From: Acanthaster planci
Taxonomy: Eukaryota > Echinodermata > Asteroidea > Valvatida > Acanthasteridae
Assembly: GCF_001949145.1 (NCBI RefSeq)
Contig: NW_019091711.1
Coordinates: 127,837-138,668 of the forward strand
Reading direction: 5' to 3'
DNA length: 10,832 bases
The notes under the pieces are model-generated. The model saw only the letters and a list, made by a program, of their open reading frames with translations, did not search any database and was not told the origin of the DNA. Positions within the stretch are counted from its first letter, which is position 1. Each line of letters opens with the position of its first letter. Below are positions 1-7,880 of the stretch, piece by piece. The translations under genes and the position numbers were made by a program.

Positions 1-983
1 GATGCTATTTTATTTGGGTTCTTATCTGGAATACGTGCCGGTCGGAAAAGTTTATTTGGCAGATTGTGGCGATCTCAGAACAGGGAGCAGTTAGGCTGTG
101 AATGCTAAAACTTGTTCCACATGTAGGTACATGTACATGTGGTTTGTTTGATCATGTTGATGGTGTGTGCATCTAAGTGTTCCTGGTGTGCCGAAATATG
201 GTGCCTTGTGAACACCCAGAGCAATGGGTCGAATACATATACATGTAGGTCTCCACAAGGATTTTACGAAACTGATAATGGAAATTGCTCAAAAAGGAGA
301 AATTTTTAATTTATACATAAGAATCTGTTGAAAATTGAAGTGTTTCATATAAGGGAAATTCCGTCGAAATTTCAGTCCAGGAGAGTGATTCATGTTGAAA
401 TGGGAGCATTTTGAAAACATCGTTTCACGCGCAACCTAATTAGTACTGGAGAACAAAGTCATGTCTCCACAAAGATACAAATTTCTGAAAGAGTGTGCTG
501 AGACTAAACGTTCTTTGAAAAACCAGCTGGCATGTACGGATTGTATGTACATGTAAGTTGCATGTGCCGGTGCAAGGTACATGTACCTACCAAGTAGCAC
601 TTACATATACATGTAGACTTTCTTCTATAAATTTAGTAAGTCAAATCTACCCAGTATAGAAACGGGTGCTTGCCTAGTATGTCACATTGACATTTACAGG
701 GGAAGTTTTGTAGGTTAAATTTGGGTGATAAATTTTTCCTTATTAAAGCCAGTCAAGCTACACATTGCCACCTGTCCATGTACATGTACATGTATCATGC
801 ACATACAAAAATATGTACATGTACATGTATGGTTGGGTACATACACTGTACAGGTACTTGTATGGTAGGTGTACACGTACATGTACAGTAACACTGCTGT
901 CTTGATGCCAGAAAACTATGATGAACATGTATACTGTACTGTAAAATATTGATATTTACAACTTGTATATTTTCGGTTTGCAG
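1..983. other. Non-coding DNA upstream of the first detected nicastrin exon
   Basis: I see no gene here. If the nicastrin model is right, this is the intron before the exon at 984, and the stretch ends in a usable acceptor (TTTCGGTTTGCAG, 971-983). The signal-peptide exon of nicastrin was looked for as a methionine followed by a hydrophobic run and a phase-1 donor, and was not found, so it probably lies to the left of the window. The DNA is AT-rich and carries several (TACATG)n runs near 118-141, 544-592, 603-616, 778-830 and 868-888. Confidence 0.5.
778..830. repeat. (TACATG)n palindromic microsatellite cluster
   Basis: Two runs of the hexamer (778-794 and 813-830) are separated by about 18 bases. 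The hexamer is self-complementary as a repeat, so each run can fold on itself and the two can pair with each other. This is the longest of many similar runs in the first 6.6 kb. Confidence 0.85.
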
Positions 984-1082
984 CTTGTGCAAGAAAGACA
1001 CGTGACATGATCTACACCGATGTGACTGGTTTTTCTCCATGTGTCAGGAGGTTCAATGCTACTCACCAAATCGGATGCTCCA
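984..1082 (+). CDS. NCSTN: Nicastrin-like exon, start of the ectodomain
   Basis: This exon encodes the first part of the mature ectodomain of a nicastrin, the large glycoprotein subunit of gamma-secretase, which acts in the secretory pathway and at the cell surface. The frame reads through the motif SPCVRRFNATHQIGCS near its end. Vertebrate nicastrin has, from memory, a near-identical stretch (APCVRLLNATHQIGC). The N-glycosylation sequon NAT and both cysteines are kept; I recall that the two cysteines form a disulfide in human nicastrin. The acceptor is CAG at 981-983 and the donor is GTATGT at 1083. The exon is 99 bases, entered with two bases completing a codon and left after one base (A). 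That base plus the GT opening the exon at 3618 makes a serine codon, so the splice phase agrees. The exact acceptor is my choice; another AG lies at 992-993. Confidence 0.88.
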
Positions 1083-1328
1083 GTATGTACACATCACTAT
1101 CAGTTACTGTTTTCCAGATGCTCTCCCCGTACTGCCTAAAACTTAAACAAGTTTTTTTCAGATATGTACAGTACATGGTCACATAAAATAATGTTAACAA
1201 GTGTTCCTTATTACACTGTATGTACCATGCAGTACATGTACAGGTGCATGTACATTATGTGTCGAGTTCGGTCGGTCCGTTCTTGACACGGGTTTCGTGT
1301 TCTCGCGCTTGAACGGCGGGAACACGAC

Positions 1329-1347
1329 CCAAGAACACTGTTCTTGG
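1329..1347. repeat. Perfect 19 bp palindrome (9 bp arms, 1 bp centre)
   Basis: CCAAGAACACTGTTCTTGG is a perfect inverted repeat with a single central C. It lies in a GC-richer patch (about 1260-1400) that also has an imperfect inverted pair, GTGTTCTCGC with GCGGGAACAC. The half-site AGAACA/TGTTCT resembles a steroid-receptor half-site, but the usual three-base spacer is absent. It may be part of an unrecognised small element. Confidence 0.6.
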
Positions 1348-2511
1348 AACAGAATCACACACCCTCTCCTCGTCAGGATTTTACACGAACACACGGAAAA
1401 ACGCGTGAGATTTCATTTTTGGACAGCCGCAAAAGTATCGATATGGCTTTAAAAAGCCGAAGACAATAGAAAATTTTGCAAAATTTACATTAATAATTTT
1501 CCATGACAGAAATGAATTTTTAAATGGAAAATAAGTTAGCCCAGTTATCCAACATTAACTCTCGAAGAATGCACAAGGACGCTGCCGTGTTTACAATTAC
1601 GGTATGGTAGGCCTAGGCTAAAAAGTGGCAATTATATCGTCTTGTAAACATTGAGAATCAGTGCTTCACATTTCAAAACACAGAAAAGTGTGAACTGTTA
1701 TTCAGGAATGTGAACAAAATACACAATATTGGCAATACTTTTATTCAATCTGGGGAAATTCGTGCTAGGCGGCAGAGTTTATTTCGGACCTACATGTACA
1801 CTCTGGGCACAAATTTTCAGTGCTGGGCTGGCCTGCCCAGCGCCGCCCACCATGGCTAGAACACTGTCAAACACATACATATACATGTACATTTAGCACC
1901 CAACCTGGACTTTGTGTGTGCATTCCTTCACTAGCCCTGGTTGTGTAGAACATTATCATGATCTAGACTAACTCTTCAGGATTAATAAACATTAAGTGGA
2001 TCACATGCGTATTTCAGAAGCAACATGCACTCATGTATTTTGCATGTCACACAAGCATAAATCTGTGTTACACATGAACACATCCACTAAATTAAATCTT
2101 TCAAATAGTGGGATATTTAAACTGCACATTACAAGGGATAAGGTTGCACAATGTACATGGACATGTACTGTATGTAAGGAACCAACGTGGCATGACAAGA
2201 TCGTACCAATGGGAATGAGGTTGTAACTATGTAACTATTAATTATAATGCTGGTTTCATAAAATGAATCTCAACATAAAAGACAACCACCGGGCATTTGT
2301 GCGTAATTTGAATAGGCTTTGGAATGCCTGTGGATGTCACAGGATATGAACATTTTTGTAAACCCAAAAATAGCTGTCAGGAAAGTAGTGATCAACACTA
2401 GCCTGCCTTTACGGCTACAGATTTTCTTCAGGGTTGTCTCCCTTAGCCTTGCCCAAACCAATACATGTAGCAAACCACAAGGCAGGGCAGCTGGGGAAAG
2501 ATACTATTTAA

Positions 2512-2527
2512 CCCCTTCTTGACGGGA
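2512..2527 (+). repeat. Left terminal inverted repeat of the piggyBac-like element
   Basis: This 16 bp repeat directly follows the left TTAA. It differs from its partner at two positions, the eighth and the eleventh. Confidence 0.83.
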
Positions 2528-2912
2528 ATTTCTTTCTGAAAGCCGACTCCAAGAATTCCAGCCTCGCTTGGCCACAAAGGCCACCTGCCAAACCGCAAAT
2601 TCTCGGTTTGTGGCCCAGCGTTCTCTGCATGTTTTGAATTACACGGTGAAAAGGCTGATTGTTCGGTGGCATGCGGCTCTACTCAAGCTTCCACATTCCT
2701 GTTGCCTCTTTTCAAAGTGGGGGACTATTGTGAAGCTGGTGATTATGATACAAATTCGGTCTTTTCATTTCTGGGCTCCACACAAAGACCAATTACCATG
2801 TACACAAGAGCCAGGGTCTGCCTTCTTTCACCGTGTTTGCTCAAGCGTGGGTTGAGAATAATAGCTGAAAAGCGGGCTGAGGATCTCAATTTTTACGGCG
2901 TGTTTTAACGCG

Positions 2913-2928
2913 TCCCGGCATGAAGGGG
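2913..2928 (-). repeat. Right terminal inverted repeat of the piggyBac-like element
   Basis: This 16 bp repeat directly precedes the right TTAA and is the inverted partner of 2512-2527. A second TTAA occurs internally just beside it (2904-2907). Confidence 0.83.
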
Positions 2929-3202
2929 TTAACCCATAACTGGGGTAGTGGTTCACAAGGCGCCAGGGCATGTCAACCATACATGTACATGTACCTTTAG
3001 GGACCACTAGAGCTCCGAGATCCCTTGCAGTTCAGCCTGGGGTCGCAAGATGCCCAGTGACCATCATGTATACAATATAAGTTGCCATGAGGAGGCACTG
3101 CAAAAGTCTTCATGGTGGAGAGGCTACATGTATACATATACTGGGAGGGGAGACTTACCGGTACATGTACAGTGTATGCACTCAGCTTCCTTTTCACCCC
3201 AG

Positions 3203-3318
3203 ATACATGTACATGTATGCCAGAATGGGACGAGCCAGTGGCAGCAGCTGGTGGTAGAGAGTTGGTTATGCATTGCTAACTAATGTACAAGTACAATGTA
3301 CATGCATGTACATGTACA
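3203..3318. repeat. (TACATG)n runs within the nicastrin intron
   Basis: Runs at 3203-3219 and 3282-3318 (the latter partly degenerate, with TACAATG and CATGCATG variants) flank a short unique stretch. They are of the same type as the clusters at 778-830, 4474-4507 and 4693-4712. Confidence 0.75.
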
Positions 3319-3617
3319 CTACTGCACTAGACGTGTCACACACACCCTATGGAGATTTCCACCAACACACATTTTACTAGTCATACCGTTAAGGAAATAA
3401 ATGTGCATTCAAGACCTATTTAAGTGATCACTCTGGGCAAATGAAAAGAGAGTGTCAACACAGGGATTCAACAGTTCTGCCTGACTTTTTGTCCAAACAT
3501 TCAGCATAAACCTTTGCACAAAAATTCTTTATTAAAATCCTTACACATCAAATTCAGTTCATACTAGTTTTGTTGTTGCTGTTATGGATTGTTTGATAAC
3601 TGGTCTATGTAATGCAG

Positions 3618-3741
3618 GTGATTTTCGTGGTAATACTGGTGTGATTCACTACATGGCCAATTCCTCTGATGTTCAGTGGCTGCTTGATGTTGGTCCCCAT
3701 CAGCCATACATTCCTCTTTTGGAACCACAAGTGTTTGTTCT
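3618..3741 (+). CDS. NCSTN: Nicastrin-like exon, second ectodomain segment
   Basis: This 124-base exon continues the nicastrin ectodomain. Its frame contains RGNTGVIHYMANSSDVQW and then GPHQPYIPLLEPQVF. Human nicastrin has, from memory, a closely matching block (GDTGVIHVVEKEEDLQW, then GPNPPYMVLLE), and the alignment from the preceding exon through here needs no gap. A second sequon, NSS, is visible. The exon opens with the GT that completes the serine codon begun at 1082 and ends after two bases of a codon at 3741. The acceptor is TGTAATGCAG and the donor is the full consensus GTAAGT at 3742. The next vertebrate segment (a lysine-rich helix, then a cysteine-proline-asparagine motif) is not found downstream in this window. 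The protein is only partly represented, and nothing shows whether the gene is functional. Confidence 0.92.
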
Positions 3742-4473
3742 GTAAGTACAGTACATGCAAATGTTTACCTGTTGCTTGACATTAACTAATTTGGAAAGTA
3801 TTCAGTTGCAGAGCTGTGTGTGATCAGTTGTGAGATTTTTCAGCTACACGTACTTATGCACATGCCAAAAGCGTGTAGCAGAGGGTGGAACTATGTAAAT
3901 TTTTAGGGGGGCCATTTTGTGCATGGGGAGGGAGTTATGTCTTTTTTTTTTAATGTAACAATTTATCTAAAGGAAACTAAATGTAGAAAATTAATATACA
4001 TGTACTTCTCAGAAACTGGTAAAACCTTATCTTGGAATTTGATGTTGCAATACTAAGATGCACTGTAAAAGCAGTACATGTATGTTTGAGTGAAGTACAC
4101 GTTCACGTAATTTGTACTTGTAATTATTGAATCCATTCACAGCCACAGCTACATGTACTTAGGCATGCTACTGCTGGCCAGATCTACATGTAATCAGAGA
4201 TCTACAGATATCAGATTGGAAGACATTGATTCAAAGTACTTTACGTGTACAGTGCATGGCAGTGTTCTCCCTAAATGTAACTGAAAATTATAGCAGAGCG
4301 GCACATAATGCAAGCGTGGAGCTTGAAGCCATTACGGCATGGGGCCCCGGAAAATTTTGAATTCTACGTGTACATGTACATAAATGCTGGTGCAATCTGG
4401 TTTTCAGCTGTACTGCAAGCAATCAGTGACTATCCCCCATGCTGCACAGTTGATGAACCCATTATGTACGTCA

Positions 4474-4507
4474 CATACATGTACATGTACATACTGTACA
4501 TGTACAT
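4474..4507. repeat. (TACATG)n palindromic microsatellite
   Basis: A run of TACATG with one interruption (ATACTGTACATG). It is self-complementary, like the other hexamer clusters. Confidence 0.8.
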
Positions 4508-4692
4508 TTCTGTTATGCCCGTGTAGTTGAATTCGCACTGTACATGCATGCACTTGCATTGTAACTTAAACTGAGAAAACTATGCGTTTATTTTTTGGCC
4601 AATTTACTACTAAAAACCGGAAAACTCCAATAGTCCTTTTTGTTAAAGGTACATTAGATGCAAGCGTTATACATGTAGAACTGTTACAGTAA

Positions 4693-4712
4693 GTACATGT
4701 ACATGTACATAC
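4693..4712. repeat. (TACATG)n palindromic microsatellite
   Basis: A nearly perfect 20-base run of the same hexamer, directly followed by an A-rich stretch. Confidence 0.8.
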
Positions 4713-5183
4713 AAGAAAAAAGGATTTGGAATCACACATACAAAATGATGTATCACCCTTTATTTTTGGTCAATTTTTGGGCTCTTGTGAATTTTTACAA
4801 ACTGTTCTAAAATGTTGAGGTTCCATACGGAAATCTTGCTGGCTAGAAATTTCTTTTCTAGATGTTTTCTGAAACAAAAAGAAGCTTACATGTACATTTC
4901 ACCTGAATTTGTTTGATAATGTAGAACGAATGTCACGGGTCAGGACAGGGTAGTGCAGTTTTGCACTTCATTGTGGTGAGTCCGCCAGTGTTTTATGACC
5001 GGATGCTCCAAGGGAAACAGACAACAGACCAGAAATAATCAATCGTCAATCACACTAGTATTCAGTTTTAACTTCACTGTAATATTTGTTAACTTATCTC
5101 CAGATCGCAAAAAAAAAGATGACAAAGTTACCCCAATAAGGTTCTGATACAAAAGACAATTCCCCAAAGATAGGTTTCTCTAA

Positions 5184-5290
5184 TAAATTCCCCAGACTTA
5201 GTAAATTCCTAATCTAAATTCCCCGGACTTAGTAAATTCCTAATCTAAATTCCCCGGACTTAGTAAATTCCTAATCTAAATTCCCCGGAC
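5184..5290. repeat. 31 bp tandem repeat, about 3.5 copies
   Basis: The unit starts TAAATTCCCCGGACTTAG and recurs at 5184, 5215, 5246 and 5277 (last copy partial), with a constant period of 31. The first copy has CCCCAG where the others have CCCCGG. Each unit contains the shorter motif TAAATTCC twice. A weaker related motif, AATTCCCCAAAG, lies just before at 5159-5170. After the last partial copy the sequence changes abruptly to GC-rich DNA (GACGCCGGTCGGGACCG). Confidence 0.92.
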
Positions 5291-5409
5291 GCCGGTCGGG
5301 ACCGCCCTCGCTCTACACAGTGGCTGCGTACACAAGAAAAAGTACAACATGACATGAGCATGCAGTACGGTACACATACATGTATGGTCGCACATGTAAC
5401 GAACGGTCG

Positions 5410-5434
5410 ATCACATGTGATGAACACACATGTG
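5410..5434. repeat. Paired CACATGTG palindromes
   Basis: ATCACATGTGAT (5410-5421) is a perfect 12 bp palindrome, followed six bases later by a second CACATGTG (5427-5434). CACATGTG is a form of E-box, but two copies inside repeat-rich intronic DNA do not by themselves show regulation. Confidence 0.6.
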
Positions 5435-5827
5435 ATAGCTAGAATTGTTGACAGGATTTTTGGGCACAAAATATCTCATTTAGGAGACGCCCAATTGGCT
5501 GGACAGTCAACCAGCAATCGTAGGGAGGGTGAATGCACTCTCCCAACCTCAAGATTACAACAACAATGGCATATGTGAGAAACAAAAAGCAGAAAAATAG
5601 GCCCAATTAAAAACGCTTGTCTCACCATTCGGTGTCAGCCAGAAAAGGAACGAGCGTTCGTCCGGCGTACGTGGAAGACACATTTCCCTATAATATTCAT
5701 ACGCTAGAACAATACCAAAAATGTTGCAAAATGAAGATGCGCAAGTTTAGACCCAATATTAATTATTGAAATTTTTGGAGGTTAATTACCTTTACATTGG
5801 CACGTAAATGATAGATTCCAACGAGAC

Positions 5828-5833
5828 TTTATT
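5828..5833 (-). terminator. Candidate polyadenylation signal of the minus-strand transposon block
   Basis: On the minus strand this reads AATAAA. It lies about 0.9 kb beyond the hydrolase stop codon, within sequence (about 5760-5990) that has more GC and less hexamer repeat than the DNA to its left. It could belong to the 3' long terminal repeat of the retroelement, but no repeat pair can be tested because the element's 5' end is outside the window. AATAAA is common by chance in AT-rich DNA. Confidence 0.2.
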
Positions 5834-6544
5834 ACAATATAATTGGACTAAATTGCGTAAGGGCGACAGGTCCTTGGGCGGCTATTCGCCTTCCAGAAGT
5901 TTCCAGAAGACAACACTACGGTGTCCCTGAAAAGGCTACCGACCCTCACAACTTCCCTGCTTGGAAACCATGCGCCCTCGAATGGTTTTCTTTTTAATTA
6001 ACATCATCATAAGAACAGTAATGTTAATAACAAATGAAGTAAGATAGATAACCTCACATGTTAATATAAGCACAATCACTTAAGAACAAACCAGAGAAAA
6101 TCCCAAGGCTTCTTCAGTGTCTTTCATACACATACATGTTGAAAACTTTGGAAAAAAGTACATAATGGGTGGGTTCAACCCAGACATTATATCTAAATGG
6201 TCTCCAAATGAGTCACTCAAAAGCTGGGAAGGCCCTGTCTCATAATGAGCAAGACTTCTGAGCAGCTCAAAGAAGCTAAACATAATTTCCAAAATGCAAT
6301 ATACATTGCCCTCAAATGGCAAACAGTGTGTAAACATGTAAGTTATCCCCATTTACGATCACATAAAGTCAATAACCGAGTACACGAATTGGCACTGCAT
6401 AGAAAATAGAACAAATAAGAGTGTAAACTACAGCAGTAAAGACCATTATGATTTATCTGTCTGGAACCCCAACTGTTAGTTTTAGCTAATTAGACTCAAC
6501 TGTACGTACTATCAAAATTGTACATGAGAAAATACTCTACAGTT

Positions 6545-6567
6545 CAAGTACATGTACAGTGTACTTG
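6545..6567. repeat. Hairpin-forming palindrome, 8 bp arms
   Basis: CAAGTACA (6545-6552) and TGTACTTG (6560-6567) are perfect inverted repeats around a 7-base loop. It is the last hexamer-type motif before the transposon block. Confidence 0.7.
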
Positions 6568-6750
6568 TTTGAAAAGAAATTGAACGCACTCTGATACTTG
6601 TAATCAATGTCTACAATGAAGAGTCTGATCACCCTTTGACAATCAAAATTCACAATGTTTCAGTCAAGAATCACTTCGATTTACAACAATTACATCAATT
6701 CACAGACAAAAGTTGGTTATAGAGCTTACGATCAGATGATGAGATTAGGT

Positions 6751-7428
6751 TCAAAGTTTACACTGCCCAACTGCCCCCTTGATTCCACGACAATAGTTAA
6801 CCATGCCCTCTTGATTGAGATGACAGCCATCAATGAGGTACTTAGGGTGATTTATTCTTCTCTGGGCGTATGTTTTAGCATTTGGATATCCTTCCAAGGC
6901 CCGATCAAGCAACAAATTAAATCGTCTGGCCCTATGATTGAAAGTCGAGCAAGCCACCTGCCCTCGTTGGGAGATGGCTGATCTCTGAATTACAGATAGG
7001 AAAATAATATGTTGTGGTGTAACCCCGAGTGGAGCAAGTGAATCAACGAATCTTAGTGCCATTTGGACAACCTTCTCTGGAGTGTTCTCTTGGTTACACA
7101 AATCATTTGTGCCCAAATCAACAATGAGAATGTCAACGGATTTTTCCTTCATTTTCCCAACATAATGGGGTAGAGAGTCAAACATTCGTGCATATGTCAA
7201 CCCAGGATAACCATCAACAAAAATGCTACATCGATCATCCAGTCCCAAGAAAGACAAGACAGAAACACCACTATGCCGTTCCCTGACATGGCGCAAGAGG
7301 CGGGCTGGAAATGAGTGCCCAAATAAAATCACTGATATTTTGCCTGACATAGCCCAGGAGGAAACTTGGCAGTTATTGTTTTCTGTGTACTCCACAATAC
7401 AACCGCACTCTAGCAAGATTACGAGCAA
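6751..7428 (-). CDS. SGNH/GDSL-type hydrolase-like protein, probably transposon-borne
   Basis: This intact 225-residue frame has the block motifs of the SGNH hydrolase fold. Block I is ILFGHSF with the nucleophile Ser39 (GHS rather than GDS). A block II glycine lies at residue 76 (GYPGLT). Block III is LGTNDL with Asn108. Block V is DGCHLN with Asp200 and His203. All four catalytic or oxyanion residues are therefore present. The family comprises esterases, lipases and acyl hydrolases; the substrate here cannot be told. Related esterase-like domains occur in LINE retrotransposons such as CR1 and in many repeat-associated invertebrate proteins. The first 26 residues show no family similarity, and Met27 (7350) is a plausible alternative start; a CAG just after it could also be a splice acceptor. 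The frame is on the same strand as the gypsy pol, 450 bp downstream of its stop, so it may be an extra frame of that element or a separate insertion. Confidence 0.72.
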   Translation of the reverse strand: MLVILLECGCIVEYTENNNCQVSSWAMSGKISVILFGHSFPARLLRHVRERHSGVSVLSFLGLDDRCSIFVDGYPGLTYARMFDSLPHYVGKMKEKSVDILIVDLGTNDLCNQENTPEKVVQMALRFVDSLAPLGVTPQHIIFLSVIQRSAISQRGQVACSTFNHRARRFNLLLDRALEGYPNAKTYAQRRINHPKYLIDGCHLNQEGMVNYCRGIKGAVGQCKL

Positions 7429-7880
7429 AATTGTCTTAATATGTGATTAAGGGTGGAGACCTCAAATACGAGAAGCAAGCAAGCAGCTGATGGAATCCCG
7501 TCTGGACTCTATAATCCAAAAAAACCGAATGTGGGATGGCCAACAGGTGGGAGTCCTCCCAGCAACTATAAACAACAATACAAAAAGCAAGAAACAAATG
7601 GAAAATGGTAAGAGATGGCACAAGGCCTGTCCTGCAATAATGATTAAGGCAGGCAAATCTCCTCTCCAACTATCCTACATAATAAGCTGAGATTTATCAG
7701 CTTTAAATCTACTTGTACATCCTAATAATTAGATACTATGCACAATAAAGAACCAGCACAGGGCCGGCACATGGCCTGTCCTGCAACGAGTGAGCAAGCA
7801 AATCTCCATGCTGGCTACACAGGCCTAAGGGAAGGGATTTGAAACTTTCAAACCCAACAGTTACATATAATACATTATAG
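7429..7880. other. Spacer between the hydrolase frame and the gypsy pol stop
   Basis: No gene is supported; the minus-strand frames here are short and hydrophobic without domain similarity. The spacer contains a partial duplication (7617-7662 and 7766-7807). No convincing polypurine tract followed by TG, which would mark the start of a 3' LTR on the minus strand, was found. Confidence 0.5.
7617..7807. repeat. Direct duplication, copies 149 bp apart
   Basis: GGCACAAGGCCTGTCCTGCAA (7617-7637) recurs as GGCACATGGCCTGTCCTGCAA (7766-7786) with one mismatch. Both copies are followed, after about 20 divergent bases, by GCAAATCTCC (7653-7662 and 7798-7807). The DNA between the copies is AT-rich and not obviously duplicated. 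Confidence 0.85.

Larger units (their letters stand above)
2508..2932. mobile_element. Non-autonomous piggyBac-like element (MITE)
   Basis: The element is bounded by TTAA on both sides (2508-2511 and 2929-2932), the target-site duplication typical of piggyBac transposons. Just inside are terminal inverted repeats: CCCCTTCTTGACGGGA (2512-2527) and, at the other end, the reverse complement of CCCCTTCATGCCGGGA (2913-2928), matching at 14 of 16 positions. The core is 417 bp, too short for a transposase, and the frames inside show no DDD-type transposase motifs, so any movement would have depended on a transposase from elsewhere. Inverted repeats starting with CCC next to TTAA fit the piggyBac superfamily; the family name is unknown. 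It sits inside the nicastrin intron. Confidence 0.85.
1083..3617 (+). other. Nicastrin intron with repeats
   Basis: This 2,535 bp intron is inferred from matching donor (GTATGT) and acceptor (TGTAATGCAG) sites between two nicastrin exons. It holds a piggyBac-like element at 2508-2932, a GC-richer patch with a perfect palindrome near 1329-1347, a short hairpin at 1822-1841 (arms GCTGGGC/GCCCAGC), and many (TACATG)n runs, notably 1228-1256, 1874-1893, 2979-2994, 3124-3219 and 3282-3318. The open frames in it are short, lack recognisable domains and are not supported as genes. Confidence 0.75.
3742..5183. other. Non-coding, repeat-rich DNA downstream of the second nicastrin exon
   Basis: No gene is supported. 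This is probably the start of a long nicastrin intron. It contains (TACATG)n runs (about 4074-4084, 4148-4160, 4366-4382, 4474-4507, 4693-4712 and 4888-4898). A short frame around 4263-4360, followed by a stop, resembles dispersed repeat more than an exon. Confidence 0.6.
5291..6750. other. Non-coding DNA between the tandem repeat and the hydrolase frame
   Basis: I recognise no gene. The stretch holds a pair of CACATGTG palindromes (5410-5434), a candidate minus-strand polyadenylation signal (5828-5833) and a hairpin-forming palindrome at 6545-6567 (arms CAAGTACA/TGTACTTG). A 90-residue minus-strand frame at 6080-6352 has no recognisable domain. Hexamer runs become rare from about 5400 and essentially stop at 6567. 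Part of this stretch may be the 3' end of the transposon block to its right. Confidence 0.5.

Noticed and set aside
1331-1346. Glucocorticoid-type response element
   Set aside because: The half-sites match, but the spacer is one base instead of three and the palindrome extends beyond them.
1194-1452. Overlapping open frames on both strands
   Set aside because: They lie in the intron between two in-phase exons, overlap a palindrome-rich patch and have no recognisable domain.
2568-2908. Two plus-strand open frames inside the piggyBac-like element
   Set aside because: The element core is only 417 bp and the frames show no transposase motif.
3842-3890. Candidate third nicastrin exon after TTTTTCAG
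   Set aside because: The translation in the required phase does not resemble the next nicastrin segment and soon meets a stop.
4263-4360. Possible exon with acceptor TTATAG and a glycosylation-like frame
   Set aside because: The frame ends in a stop after about 32 codons, has no match to nicastrin or any family I recognise, and reads more like a dispersed repeat.
5184-5290. CRISPR-like array
   Set aside because: The units are contiguous without spacers and the window is eukaryotic; it is a plain tandem repeat.
6080-6352. 90-residue minus-strand open frame
   Set aside because: No domain or motif I recognise, and this length is common by chance in such DNA.
6655-6981. 108-residue plus-strand open frame
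   Set aside because: It overlaps the SGNH hydrolase frame in antisense and has no domain of its own.
7436-7669. Hydrophobic minus-strand frames upstream of the hydrolase, possible envelope-like membrane protein
   Set aside because: Too short, two overlapping frames with no glycoprotein or fusion features, and lying over a duplication; not evidence for an envelope gene.
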